Shown: positions 1 to 8,480 of the stretch, piece after piece
How the letters are laid out: the number at the start of each line of letters is the position of its first letter
Numbering within the stretch: the first letter of the stretch is position 1
NCBI GenBank assembly: GCA_945872355.1
Contig: CAMBZU010000001.1
Span: 80,676 to 137,160, forward strand
Origin: Chitinophaga pinensis
Lineage (GTDB): Bacteria; Bacteroidota; Bacteroidia; UBA4408
Direction of reading: 5' to 3'
Length of the DNA: 56,485 nt
The notes under the pieces: generated by a model
What the model was told of the DNA's origin: nothing
Seen by the model: the letters and a program-made list of their open reading frames with translations, nothing else
Database searches by the model: none
Position numbers and translations under genes: made by a program

Positions 1-255
1 ATTCCATATTTTACTTGGATTATTTTATTGAAGTTAAAATCAAATTTTGATTTATTGTTGGCATTACTTTTTGGGGTTTTATTTCTTTCCAGTTTATTTT
101 CACTAATCCAAGTTTTATATTATTTTATAAAACCGGCTGATAAATACATAAATTTTTCAGATCGTATTATCGGCGAAACATCTATTGGTGCTTTATTAAG
201 TGCCCTCTTTAAAATTCCGATTAATACTTATATTAAAAGTAATGGCAAAAAATAA
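1..255 (+). CDS. Membrane protein, 5' truncated by window edge
   Basis: The frame is open from base 1 to a TAA at 253-255, so the gene begins upstream of the window; a TTG at 28 is only an internal codon candidate. About 84 residues are visible. They form two strongly hydrophobic stretches (one at the window edge, one rich in Leu/Phe at about residues 18-42) followed by a polar tail ending in Lys-Lys. This suggests an inner-membrane protein with a cytoplasmic C terminus. The next gene starts inside its last codons (ATG at 242), which indicates translational coupling. I do not recognise the family. Confidence 0.55.
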   Translation: MPYFTWIILLKLKSNFDLLLALLFGVLFLSSLFSLIQVLYYFIKPADKYINFSDRIIGETSIGALLSALFKIPINTYIKSNGKK

Positions 256-436
256 TAAATTCAGAAATAAAATTCGTGACGAGGAATTTGAAACAGAGTC
301 CAAATTACAGCGAAATTTAGATGGTTTTGGTTTAAAATTAATTAAAACTGTAGGTGTAGCAGGCGTTATTATTGGCCTTGCAATTTTAGTAGCCTTTTGG
401 TGGTGGGTAATTAAGCTACTTTATAAAGTTGGTTAA
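242..436 (+). CDS. Small single-pass membrane protein, unknown function
   Basis: A 64-residue protein starting at ATG 242. A GTG at 200 in the same frame is possible but would overlap far more of the preceding gene. The first 30 residues are charged and polar. One transmembrane helix follows at about residues 34-60, containing a Trp-Trp-Trp cluster, and the tail is short and basic. It overlaps the upstream gene by 14 bases and the next gene starts two bases after its stop, so it sits in a tight operon. No family is recognised. Confidence 0.55.
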   Translation: MAKNNKFRNKIRDEEFETESKLQRNLDGFGLKLIKTVGVAGVIIGLAILVAFWWWVIKLLYKVG

Positions 437-438
437 TT

Positions 439-1329
439 ATGTTTTCATTTCATAAAAATCACACGCAATTAGAATGCCTAATTAATAATTATCTCATAAC
501 ACCCAATGAATTAGGTGTAAATTTAGTTTATAATGAAATATTAAATTATGTAAATAGTGGCGGGGCAATAAAAATAAATGCTGGATTTATTTCAAACTTA
601 AAAGAACCATTTAAATCATTATTGCAAATAAATTTAAAAAACGTAACAACAGTTGCAATTGATTTCCCCATTTATTTTAAATCTAAAATAGAAACAAAAA
701 AAACTATCATGGTTTGTGCCATGGATTCTTTGCCACCAATTCCTACAAGCATTTTTTGGAACGATAAAAATTTTGACTTCAATAAAAATATTGGATTTTG
801 GGCACCATTTAGTTTAATAGATAATTGGCAAGCGCCCGTTGGTTCAATGAAAACAAATATTCCGTTTTTTAGAGTATTGTTAGAAGAATACAACTTATAT
901 ATTACTGATGTTTATAAAGTTTTTTTTAGAATTGAAAAAAATGGACACTTAATAAATAGTAATGCTATTGCAGAATACACAGAAATAAAAAACCAAGAAG
1001 GCACAAACCTACATGGTTATATACTATCTAATGAAATTGAAATTATAAAACCAGATGCCATTATAACCCTTGGTAATTCAGCCAGAAATAAATTACTACA
1101 CATGAATTATTTAATTAATAATAAGGAACAACATCCAAAAGGTTGGAGCAATGAGCCGCAAATATATAAGTGGGAAAACGCTATTCCTATTATTGCAATA
1201 CCACATATATCAGGTGCTGCAAATGGAGCAAAATCTGCTATTTTAAATAATTCAAATTATTCAAGTATAACTGGGAATTATCAAAATGAGCGACTAGCAA
1301 AAATAATTAAACTAAAAATTAATGAATAA
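439..1329 (+). CDS. Possible uracil-DNA-glycosylase-like protein
   Basis: A 296-residue soluble protein with no signal peptide. Two stretches recall the uracil-DNA glycosylase fold: a central strand-helix segment (IKPDAIITLGNSARNKLL, about residues 210-227), like the UDG pattern of a strand followed by LGxxA, and a later hydrophobic strand ending in PHISG (about residue 255), at the place of the UDG His-Pro-Ser loop. The N-terminal third has a strand running into an AMDSLPP loop where UDGs carry the active-site motif, but a canonical GxxPG loop is absent. The assignment rests on shape only. It overlaps the next gene by 8 bases. Confidence 0.4.
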   Translation: MFSFHKNHTQLECLINNYLITPNELGVNLVYNEILNYVNSGGAIKINAGFISNLKEPFKSLLQINLKNVTTVAIDFPIYFKSKIETKKTIMVCAMDSLPPIPTSIFWNDKNFDFNKNIGFWAPFSLIDNWQAPVGSMKTNIPFFRVLLEEYNLYITDVYKVFFRIEKNGHLINSNAIAEYTEIKNQEGTNLHGYILSNEIEIIKPDAIITLGNSARNKLLHMNYLINNKEQHPKGWSNEPQIYKWENAIPIIAIPHISGAANGAKSAILNNSNYSSITGNYQNERLAKIIKLKINE

Positions 1330-2143
1330 AAACTCAAATAATTTAATGTTAAAACTTTTACTTTGTTTTATTCTTACTTTAGGCATTAGTACTTTTTGTA
1401 ACGCTCAAGTATTAAATATAGATCGCGAAAATGAAACAGATACCATATTCCGCAAATTTAAAGCCTTTTGCGCATTTAGTTTTTCAAATGAAAAACAGAA
1501 AAGGAAACTGATAGATTTTACGAATACAAATGAAGCAGACTATTTTTTAAAAAATAATTATTTATTTATTTTTTTAAGTCAAGTAGATTTAGCGTTTAAC
1601 GGACCAATAGTTAATGAGAATAACGGATTTTTTCAACTTAGATTTAGAGATAATGATAAAAGGAGAGTGAGTCCGGATATTTTTACACAATATCAATGGA
1701 ACGGCATACAAGGCATGGAGTATAGAGCCTTGGCCGGTATAAATGCAAGATTTAAATGGTTAGAAAAAAGCAAGTCAGATTTATATACCAGCGTAGGGGT
1801 TTTTTATGAAAACGAAAAATGGAATCCATTTTTAGGTTCCTTTGGATATAAAACTGATTCGTTATACATTGTGTATAGAAATATGTTGCGTTTAAATTTA
1901 ACTGCAAAATTTGCTTTAAAATTAGGCAAATCAATCGATTATGTTGGGTCGACCTTTTTACAATTTCCTTTAAATAATAATTTTACAAATCCGAGATGGG
2001 TTTTTGATTCAAATCTTTTTTTTGCAATCAATAAATATTTAAGCTTTAAAATTCACTTTGATTACAACTTAGATAATTTTCGTCCACTGCCAATTGATAC
2101 CTATTATTATTCGTTAACTACAGGAATACAAATAAAAATATAA
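1322..2143 (+). CDS. Outer-membrane beta-barrel protein (DUF481-like)
   Basis: A 273-residue protein with a clear signal peptide (residues 1 to about 28, cleavage after CNA). The mature part is rich in alternating aromatic and polar strands: a conserved-looking block around SPDIFTQYQWNGIQGMEYR, then LYTSVGVFYENEKW, ending in a terminal strand TTGIQIKI. This pattern fits the DUF481/YdiY-type outer-membrane barrels common in Bacteroidota. It is the last gene of the 5' overlapping run. A structural or porin-like role is likely, but the substrate is unknown. Confidence 0.55.
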   Translation: MNKNSNNLMLKLLLCFILTLGISTFCNAQVLNIDRENETDTIFRKFKAFCAFSFSNEKQKRKLIDFTNTNEADYFLKNNYLFIFLSQVDLAFNGPIVNENNGFFQLRFRDNDKRRVSPDIFTQYQWNGIQGMEYRALAGINARFKWLEKSKSDLYTSVGVFYENEKWNPFLGSFGYKTDSLYIVYRNMLRLNLTAKFALKLGKSIDYVGSTFLQFPLNNNFTNPRWVFDSNLFFAINKYLSFKIHFDYNLDNFRPLPIDTYYYSLTTGIQIKI

Positions 2144-2256
2144 TAATATTAAATGGCTATGAAACCGAGCTAAGCGCTAACAATTAAAAAAACAAGAAGC
2201 AGAGCTTCGCGTTTACCGAGGAACCTTTCTTATTTATATTTTTCTTTTATTAATGC

Positions 2257-2264
2257 TAAATTTG
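2257..2264 (+). promoter_or_regulatory. Bacteroidota -7 element (TAAATTTG)
   Basis: TAAATTTG is an exact match to TAnnTTTG, 70 bases before the nuclease ATG at 2334. The expected TTG-type -33 element is poor (TTAT about 20 bases upstream), so this is a candidate only. Confidence 0.35.
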
Positions 2265-2333
2265 TTGTTCAAACTCAAATGTTTTAATCTTGTATAATTT
2301 TATTGGTTTAAAGGAGTAAGGCAACTAATTAGT

Positions 2334-3358
2334 ATGGTAAAATCAAAAAAAAATAGCATAGTAATTTCAGAAAAAAGCTTGTTAAAAGAGTTGTCTCAAC
2401 TTATTGAGCAAAGTCAACAGCAATTTGTATCGCTAGCCAACAGTAACCTTACTATACTTTTTTGGCATATTGGTAACTCTATTAACAAAAACATACTACA
2501 AAACAAACGTGCCGATTATGGCAAGCAGATTCTCGTTACGTTGTCACGAGAATTGACCAACAAATATGGTAGAAATTTTGAAGAAAAAAATTTACGCAGA
2601 ATGCTTCAGTTTGCCGAACAGTTTACTAATAACTCAATTGTCGTTACACTGTCACGACAATTAAGTTGGTCGCATTTTTTAGCACTTATTCCGCTCAAAA
2701 CCATTGAAGCCAAGCTGTTTTATGCTCAAGTAGCGTCTAAACATACATTAGGCGTGAGAGATTTACGCAAACAAATTGAAACCAAAGCTTTTGAACGTAC
2801 CTCTATTGCTAATTTACAAGCCATACCCACTAATTCAAACACCTACAATACATTTAAAGACCCTTATTTCTTAGATTTTTTGGGGCTTCAAAACACCTAT
2901 TTAGAAAAGATTTAGAAGAATCCATATTAAGGGATTTGGAGGCTTTTATATTAGAATTAGGTACAGGTTTCGCCTTTGTGGAAAGGCAAAAACGAATGAT
3001 AATAGATGGCGAAGATTTTCGTTTAGACTTACTCTTTTACCATCGTAATTTAAAACGATTAGTTGCTATTGAACTTAAATTAGGAAAATTTGAAGCCAAG
3101 CATAAAGGGCAAATGGAGTTGTACTTAAAGTGGTTGGATAAATATGAGAAAAATGAAGGGGAATTATCCCCAGTAGGATTAATTCTTTGTGCTGAAAGCA
3201 GTAGAGAACAAGTGGAATTATTGGAAATGAACAAAGACGGAATAATGGTAGCCGAATATTGGACGGAGCTACCACCAAAAAAAGAATTAGAACAAAAAAT
3301 ACACGCAATTTTAGCCGAAGCTAAAGAGAGAATTGAAAGAAAAAAATTAATGGAATAA
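2334..3358 (+). pseudogene. YhcG/DUF1016 PD-(D/E)XK nuclease, split by one-base frameshift
   Basis: Two adjacent frames together make one full-length YhcG-family protein. The 5' part (2334-2915, 193 codons) carries the N-terminal helical domain (FWHIGNSINK, YGKQILVTLSREL, FEEKNLRRMLQFAEQF, LSWSHFLALIPL) and stops just after a DPYFLDFLGLQNTYLEK block. The 3' frame resumes at GAT 2909 as DLEESILRDLEAFILELG and carries the nuclease core (RLDLLFYH and VAIELKLGKF supply the Asp and Glu-x-Lys, then HKGQMELYLKWLDKYE). Adding one A to the A4 run at 2905-2908 restores a continuous frame. The family is a predicted DNA nuclease often found near restriction or mobile genes. The break may be a true mutation, recoding or a sequence error. 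Confidence 0.85.
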
Positions 3359-3455
3359 AAACCTGTTTTGTAAAATGACCTTTTCAACTGAAATATTCAA
3401 ATAGAGGTGATTAAAAGTTAGAGATCAAGCAGCAAGCCATTTTGCGGCTTCTTTG

Positions 3456-5894
3456 TTAAAGCCCTATGCTCACTCTAACTCCAGAACTCATCTTTGTTTG
3501 GGCACTGTAGGCTGTTACAAATTCTACCCTGGCAAAAAGTCTTTGTATCCCAAAACCTATTTCCATGTAATTGTTTATGTTGTCATTTTTTAGGTAATGA
3601 ACAGAAATAATTTCTTGTAAGTGTAATAGTTTTAAAGCGGGTATTTTATTGAATAAAAAACCTTCTAAATTATAAATTGCATGCGCTTGCAAGAAATAAA
3701 TATCGCTGCTAAATGCATAATAATCGAGCAGCATGAAGTTGCCCGTTGCTAAATTAGAAAATATTGTTTTATTGCCATTAAAGTGCATAAAATCCATAAA
3801 ATAAACCGGTTTGTTCAACAGCGTTTTTCCAGCTGAAAGCTCATAAGTTAACTCTCCAAATAATTTTAATGAAATTGTTTGTGTTAAGTTGATGGTTGCT
3901 CTATCAAAATAGCTTTGTTTGCTTGAATTGCTTGTATAGCCTATGGTGTAGGCTAATTTTAATGTTGGATATTTACTGTCTAAAATTACTTTTGCATTAG
4001 GTTTGCTTAGGTATTGTTGCTTAAATTTAATAGTAACTTCAGGTTTGATTTTAAAAAAATGATGCGCTTTAAATGCAGGTGTATTGCTGCTAATATCAAT
4101 TGGATTATTAGATAAAAATATGCGCTTGTCACTATTCACTAAAGTATAATTGCTATGATTAATAGCAGCTGAGCGATAAGCATAATCGGCAAGTATGTTC
4201 ACATAAATACCATTACTAACTTCACTTGAGTGTTTGAGGCTTAAAAAATCTGATTGATATACTTTTAAATAATTTCTTTCGTCGAGTAAAGTATAACTGG
4301 TATTTAAAAGATCACTGATTGATGCCGGCTGATATTGCTCGAAAATACTACCGGCACGTATGGTGAAGGAGGCGAATTTAAGGGGCTTGTATTGCCGATG
4401 AAATGATAAATCTCCATAGTATGTTTTGTTGGCAAAGCCATATCCAATTGATCCCGAAAAGGTATTTTTTCTTGATTTTTCGAGTCCCTCTGTATAGGTT
4501 ACTCTGCTGCCTATGGTAAGCCCTTGAACGGTGTTAAACAACACTGTAGAAATTGGTGAATTGATGCGGAATGATTTTTTTTTATAGGTATTTGAAAACT
4601 GATAACCACCTATTAAATTGATAAAACGAAATTTATTATTTACCCTGTCAATAGAGTCTTTATATGGTTTTGATTCTTTAATTATGGTTATACTGTCTCT
4701 CCAAACGTAATCTCTTTTCTCAACAGCCGTAAGCGGCACTGGCCTATAGCTATTCCAATAAGCGGTATCTTTATTATTGGCTCCTTCATTAATTTCGAGT
4801 AGTTGATTATTGAAGAAATGAGGAGGAAATTCAGGGTTTAAAATATAATTTGAGTTCATACTTACATAATTGCCACTGCCTTTAAAACCTAATATATCAA
4901 AGGTAAAGGTGTAATTATTACTGAAGGGCATCCATACTTCATTTGTTACTGGCAAATAAACCTGATCGATGTATAGCGTGTCAACAAAATCGATTTGCGC
5001 ATCTTTTGTAAGGTATAAATTGGTGCTATGAATGCGCCAACTGTCTTCCATAATATAGATTATTCCTGCAAAAGCTGGATCATTTTTTCTTTTAGGCATT
5101 ACCTGAATTTTATTGATAAGCTTTCCTTGCTCGAAAAAAGTACCTATTAATTTGTAACGATAGGTAAGCAAGGCGTTGTTCGAAATTGGTGATATAAAAC
5201 CTCTTGCACCAAGGCCTACCACATCCATCACATTCTCATAAAAATTAAAAAACATATCACTGGCTTGGTTAAAACTAAAGGCTTGATTATTTCCGCTCAC
5301 AAGCGAAGAAATCATTGTTTCTTTAATTTTGTTGGGCTGTTTAAAGTTGTATTTTGAAACAGATTCTGACATGTAAATTATTCCCGAAGTAGTATCCCAA
5401 CTTGCATTCATGGTAACTTTTAAACCCATTACTCTATTTGGTTTTTTCTTTAGCTTTTGTAAGCCTTTAATGTAAACATCGCACGAAAAGGATTCTACCT
5501 GCTCTTTATAAAATTTTCTTTTTTTAATTGCATTTCGAATGACTGCGTAAGCGGGATCTTCTGCATCAGCATTCACGGTAAGTTCGCGAATTAAAATGGT
5601 TTCTTCTTTTAAATTAAAATTAATTTCTTGGTCCTTATTTTTAACTTCAATTTCTTTTGTAAGTGCTGCATATCCAATGCTTTTAACCGTTATGGTATAT
5701 TTGCCAGGAGCCAAGGGAAGGGTATAAAAACCACTCTCATTGCTTGTTGTACCTATGGTTGAGCCTGCTACAAAAATGCTAGCAAAAGGGATGGCTTCAT
5801 ATTTTTTATCGGTTATTTTTCCGCTTACATTAAAAGCAAACAGCGCATTATAAGATAGCAACAATAGTAAAGTAAAAAGTAAATTTTTAATCAT
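3456..5894 (-). CDS. DUF5686 outer-membrane protein with carboxypeptidase-like regulatory domain
   Basis: An 812-residue protein. Signal peptide at residues 1 to about 20, then a carboxypeptidase-like regulatory (Ig-like) domain at about 22-105 with the usual VSGKITDKK start and GKYTITVKSIGY strand. A long DUF5686 region follows (DPAYAVIRNAIKKRKFY near 113), and the C-terminal half is beta-barrel-like, ending in an aromatic/hydrophobic strand. DUF5686 proteins are Bacteroidota outer-membrane proteins without an assigned biochemical role. It is monocistronic in appearance; its 3' end is 98 bases from the nuclease gene on the other strand. Confidence 0.8.
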   Translation of the reverse strand: MIKNLLFTLLLLLSYNALFAFNVSGKITDKKYEAIPFASIFVAGSTIGTTSNESGFYTLPLAPGKYTITVKSIGYAALTKEIEVKNKDQEINFNLKEETILIRELTVNADAEDPAYAVIRNAIKKRKFYKEQVESFSCDVYIKGLQKLKKKPNRVMGLKVTMNASWDTTSGIIYMSESVSKYNFKQPNKIKETMISSLVSGNNQAFSFNQASDMFFNFYENVMDVVGLGARGFISPISNNALLTYRYKLIGTFFEQGKLINKIQVMPKRKNDPAFAGIIYIMEDSWRIHSTNLYLTKDAQIDFVDTLYIDQVYLPVTNEVWMPFSNNYTFTFDILGFKGSGNYVSMNSNYILNPEFPPHFFNNQLLEINEGANNKDTAYWNSYRPVPLTAVEKRDYVWRDSITIIKESKPYKDSIDRVNNKFRFINLIGGYQFSNTYKKKSFRINSPISTVLFNTVQGLTIGSRVTYTEGLEKSRKNTFSGSIGYGFANKTYYGDLSFHRQYKPLKFASFTIRAGSIFEQYQPASISDLLNTSYTLLDERNYLKVYQSDFLSLKHSSEVSNGIYVNILADYAYRSAAINHSNYTLVNSDKRIFLSNNPIDISSNTPAFKAHHFFKIKPEVTIKFKQQYLSKPNAKVILDSKYPTLKLAYTIGYTSNSSKQSYFDRATINLTQTISLKLFGELTYELSAGKTLLNKPVYFMDFMHFNGNKTIFSNLATGNFMLLDYYAFSSDIYFLQAHAIYNLEGFLFNKIPALKLLHLQEIISVHYLKNDNINNYMEIGFGIQRLFARVEFVTAYSAQTKMSSGVRVSIGL

Positions 5895-5973
5895 ATTTTA
5901 AAACCGTTTGGCATATGAACAATATATGCTTTATAAAGTTACAGTTAATTTATTTAATACCAATTTACACTAT

Positions 5974-6014
5974 TAAAAAAACAAAAAGCCGATTTGAAAT
6001 TCATCAAACCGGCT
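5974..6014 (-). terminator. Intrinsic terminator of glnN
   Basis: Read on the minus strand, a 10-bp stem (AGCCGGTTTG pairing with CAAATCGGCT through one G-U pair, loop of 8) is followed by a T-rich run of about 12 bases. It lies 20 bases after the glnN stop codon. Confidence 0.8.
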
Positions 6015-6034
6015 ATTCATAAACCTTTTATTGG

Positions 6035-8224
6035 TTATTTTGTAAAGAGCAATTCTCTGTATTTTGGTAAAGTCCAATAGGTATCATCAATCAATAATTC
6101 TAATTTATCAACCTCGTATCTTATGGCTTCAAAATGTGGTCTTACTTTGTGACAGTATGCCATTGCTTGATCTTTAGCATGTTGTAAATTATTTGCTTTT
6201 TTACGCTCATCAATCATTTTATCAACATGCGTTGTAATGTTTGCCACATGTGCCGAAATGGTTTTAATCATCTCTAATTGCACACCTGCTACAGTTTGAA
6301 ATTCTTTACCAGTAAATAAATCTTTCATCCCTCTGGCATTATCTACTAGCACTTTTTGATAGCGCAGTGCAACTGGTACAATATGGTTGATAGCTAAATC
6401 GCCAATAACGCGTGACTCAATTTGGATTTTTTTAGTGTAAGTTTCCAAATAGATTTCGTGGCGTGCTTCCATTTCGCGCTCATTCATGATGTTGTGCGCA
6501 ATGTATAACTTCTTGGTTTTTTTCGATACCAAGGCATCAAGTGCTTCGGGAGTAGTTTTAATATTGCTTAATCCTCTTTTTGCTGCTTCTTTCACCCACT
6601 CATCGCCATAGCCATTGCCTTCGAAACGAATGCTTTTTGATGATACAATATAACTGCGTAACACTTTAAAAATAGCTTCATCTTTACTTGAGCCCTTTGC
6701 AATTAAAGTATCCACTTCTTTTTTAAACTGCGTTAATTGCTCTGCCATAATCGTGTTTATAGCTGTCATTGCTAATGAACAGTTTGCTGAAGAACCCACA
6801 GCTCTAAACTCAAATTTATTACCAGTAAAAGCGAAAGGAGAGGTGCGATTTCTGTCGGTATTATCTAATAAAATTTCTGGAATTTTGCCAATGCCTAATT
6901 TTAAATCTGTTTTTTCGTCGGGCGACATTTTACCTGATTTAACCTTCTCTTCCAACTCATCTAATATTTGTGATAATTGACTTCCAATAAATACTGATAC
7001 AATTGCAGGCGGAGCTTCGTTTGCTCCTAAGCGATGGTCATTACTTGCCGATGCAATAGATGCTCTAATGAAATCTGCATTTTCGTGAACGGCTTTTATA
7101 ATATTGATAAAGAAAGTAAGGAACTGTAAATTGGTTTTAGGGTTTTTTCCTGGCGATAACAAATTAACACCTGTGTTGGTGCTTAAACTCCAATTATTAT
7201 GCTTTCCAGATCCATTTACACCTGCAAAAGGTTTTTCGTGTAGCAGTACTTTAAAATGATGACGTTCGGCAACTTTCGCCATAATGTCCATCAACAATTG
7301 ATTGTGATCAACCGCCAAATTACATTCTTCAAAAATGGGTGCACATTCAAATTGATTTGGTGCAACTTCATTATGACGCGTTTTAACTGGGATGCCCAAC
7401 ATTAAACATTCTGCTTCCATATCGCGCATATAATTTAATACACGCTCCGGAATACTTCCAAAATAATGATCTTCTAATTGTTGTCCTTTAGCAGGTGCAT
7501 GACCAAATAAGGTTCTGCCTGTCATATTTAAATCGGGGCGTGCATTATGCAAGGCTGTATCAATAAGAAAATATTCTTGTTCCCAACCTAATGTAGCTAT
7601 TACTTTAGTTACATTTTTATCAAAATATTGACATACATCAACCGATGCTTTATCAACCGCGTGTAAAGCTTTTAATAAAGGTGTTTTATAATCTAATGCT
7701 TCGCCTGTGTATGATACAAATATGGTTGGAATGCAAAGTGTTTTGCCAATAATAAAGGCCGGAGATGTTGGATCCCAAGCAGTGTATCCTCTTGCTTCAA
7801 ATGTATTTCTGATGCCCCCATTTGGAAAACTAGAAGCATCTGGTTCTTGTTGTACCAATTGCCCTGCTTCAAAACTTTCAATGGCATTGCCACTGCTATC
7901 TGGTTCAAAAAAGGCGTCATGTTTTTCGGCAGTTGCGCCTGTGAGTGGTTGAAACCAATGCGTATAATGTGTGGCCGCTTTGCTCATAGCCCAAGCTTTC
8001 ATACCTGTTGCAACCATGCCAGCCATTTTACGATCAATTGTAGTGCCAAGCTCCATAGCACTTACAACACTTTCGTAGGCTTCTTTAGGCATAAAGTCGC
8101 GCATTGCTTTTTTGTTAAATACCCTGGTGCCAAATATCTCAGAACTCTTATCATAAGAAACTAAAGGTGCAACAGGCACCCGTTGTAACACTTCTTCAAA
8201 TGCTTTAAATCTTAAAGTAGACAT
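6035..8224 (-). CDS. glnN: Type III glutamine synthetase
   Basis: 729 residues from ATG 8224, the normal size for GSIII. It catalyses ATP-dependent amidation of glutamate in the cytoplasm, the main ammonium-assimilation step. Seen in order: the GSIII N-terminal region (RVFNKKAMRDFMPKEAYESV, HYTHWFQPLTGATAEKHDAF), the catalytic barrel with metal/substrate motifs (GWEQEYFLID, RHNEVAPNQFECAPIF, HEKPFAGVNGSGKHNNWSLS, NDHRLGANEAPPAIVS) and the GSIII-type C-terminal helical region (ESRVIGDLAINHIVPVALRY). An upstream in-frame ATG at 8257 would add 11 residues, but it falls inside the predicted -7 promoter element, so 8224 is preferred. Confidence 0.95.
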   Translation of the reverse strand: MSTLRFKAFEEVLQRVPVAPLVSYDKSSEIFGTRVFNKKAMRDFMPKEAYESVVSAMELGTTIDRKMAGMVATGMKAWAMSKAATHYTHWFQPLTGATAEKHDAFFEPDSSGNAIESFEAGQLVQQEPDASSFPNGGIRNTFEARGYTAWDPTSPAFIIGKTLCIPTIFVSYTGEALDYKTPLLKALHAVDKASVDVCQYFDKNVTKVIATLGWEQEYFLIDTALHNARPDLNMTGRTLFGHAPAKGQQLEDHYFGSIPERVLNYMRDMEAECLMLGIPVKTRHNEVAPNQFECAPIFEECNLAVDHNQLLMDIMAKVAERHHFKVLLHEKPFAGVNGSGKHNNWSLSTNTGVNLLSPGKNPKTNLQFLTFFINIIKAVHENADFIRASIASASNDHRLGANEAPPAIVSVFIGSQLSQILDELEEKVKSGKMSPDEKTDLKLGIGKIPEILLDNTDRNRTSPFAFTGNKFEFRAVGSSANCSLAMTAINTIMAEQLTQFKKEVDTLIAKGSSKDEAIFKVLRSYIVSSKSIRFEGNGYGDEWVKEAAKRGLSNIKTTPEALDALVSKKTKKLYIAHNIMNEREMEARHEIYLETYTKKIQIESRVIGDLAINHIVPVALRYQKVLVDNARGMKDLFTGKEFQTVAGVQLEMIKTISAHVANITTHVDKMIDERKKANNLQHAKDQAMAYCHKVRPHFEAIRYEVDKLELLIDDTYWTLPKYRELLFTK

Positions 8225-8254
8225 GGAAATAGATTTAGATATTAATTTTCGACA

Positions 8255-8287
8255 CAAAAGTAGAAAAAATATCTATTTTTACAAAAG
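8255..8287 (-). promoter_or_regulatory. glnN promoter (Bacteroidota type)
   Basis: On the minus strand CTTTTG (8287-8282), 19 bases, then TACTTTTG (8262-8255). The second is an exact match to TAnnTTTG and the spacing suits the -33/-7 arrangement. Transcription would begin near 8248, about 25 bases before ATG 8224. This excludes the upstream ATG at 8257. Confidence 0.7.
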
Positions 8288-8309
8288 ACCCCCCTAAAAA
8301 AAGGGGGGT
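8288..8309 (-). terminator. GC-rich hairpin between subtilase gene and glnN
   Basis: A7-bp perfect stem ACCCCCC/GGGGGGT with an 8-base loop. On the minus strand it is followed by TCTTTTG. It sits immediately upstream of the glnN -33 element and about 170 bases after the subtilase stop, so it may end the subtilase transcript and insulate the glnN promoter. The T tract is short, so a regulatory role is not excluded. Confidence 0.5.
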
Positions 8310-8370
8310 ATCTTAAAAAAAAGTATAATTATTTAAAAAGCGCGATAAAAAAGGAGGTATTGAATACTTA

Positions 8371-8421
8371 TACCAATGTGATTTATAAATTATGCCAATA
8401 ATTTAAAATCTTACATTGGTA
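8371..8421. repeat. 51-bp palindromic intergenic repeat, copy 1
   Basis: Begins TACCAATGTGATTTATAAA and ends TTACATTGGTA. The two arms pair almost end to end (about 23 bp each) around a GCCA loop. It matches the copy at 43790-43840 at all but one base and the copy at 23592-23642 closely. It lies after the subtilase 3' end. Confidence 0.8.
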
Positions 8422-8480
8422 TTAAAGCGGTATAAATGGAGATGCTCTTGTAAATTTAATGGAAATATTATTTATTAAAT

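Noticed and set aside
2196-2208. GAAGC-AGA-GCTTC hairpin as terminator of the outer-membrane barrel gene
   Set aside because: Only 5 bp of stem and no T tract.
3037-3387. 116-codon minus-strand frame opposite the nuclease gene
   Set aside because: It is antisense to the conserved PD-(D/E)XK nuclease frame, which explains its openness.
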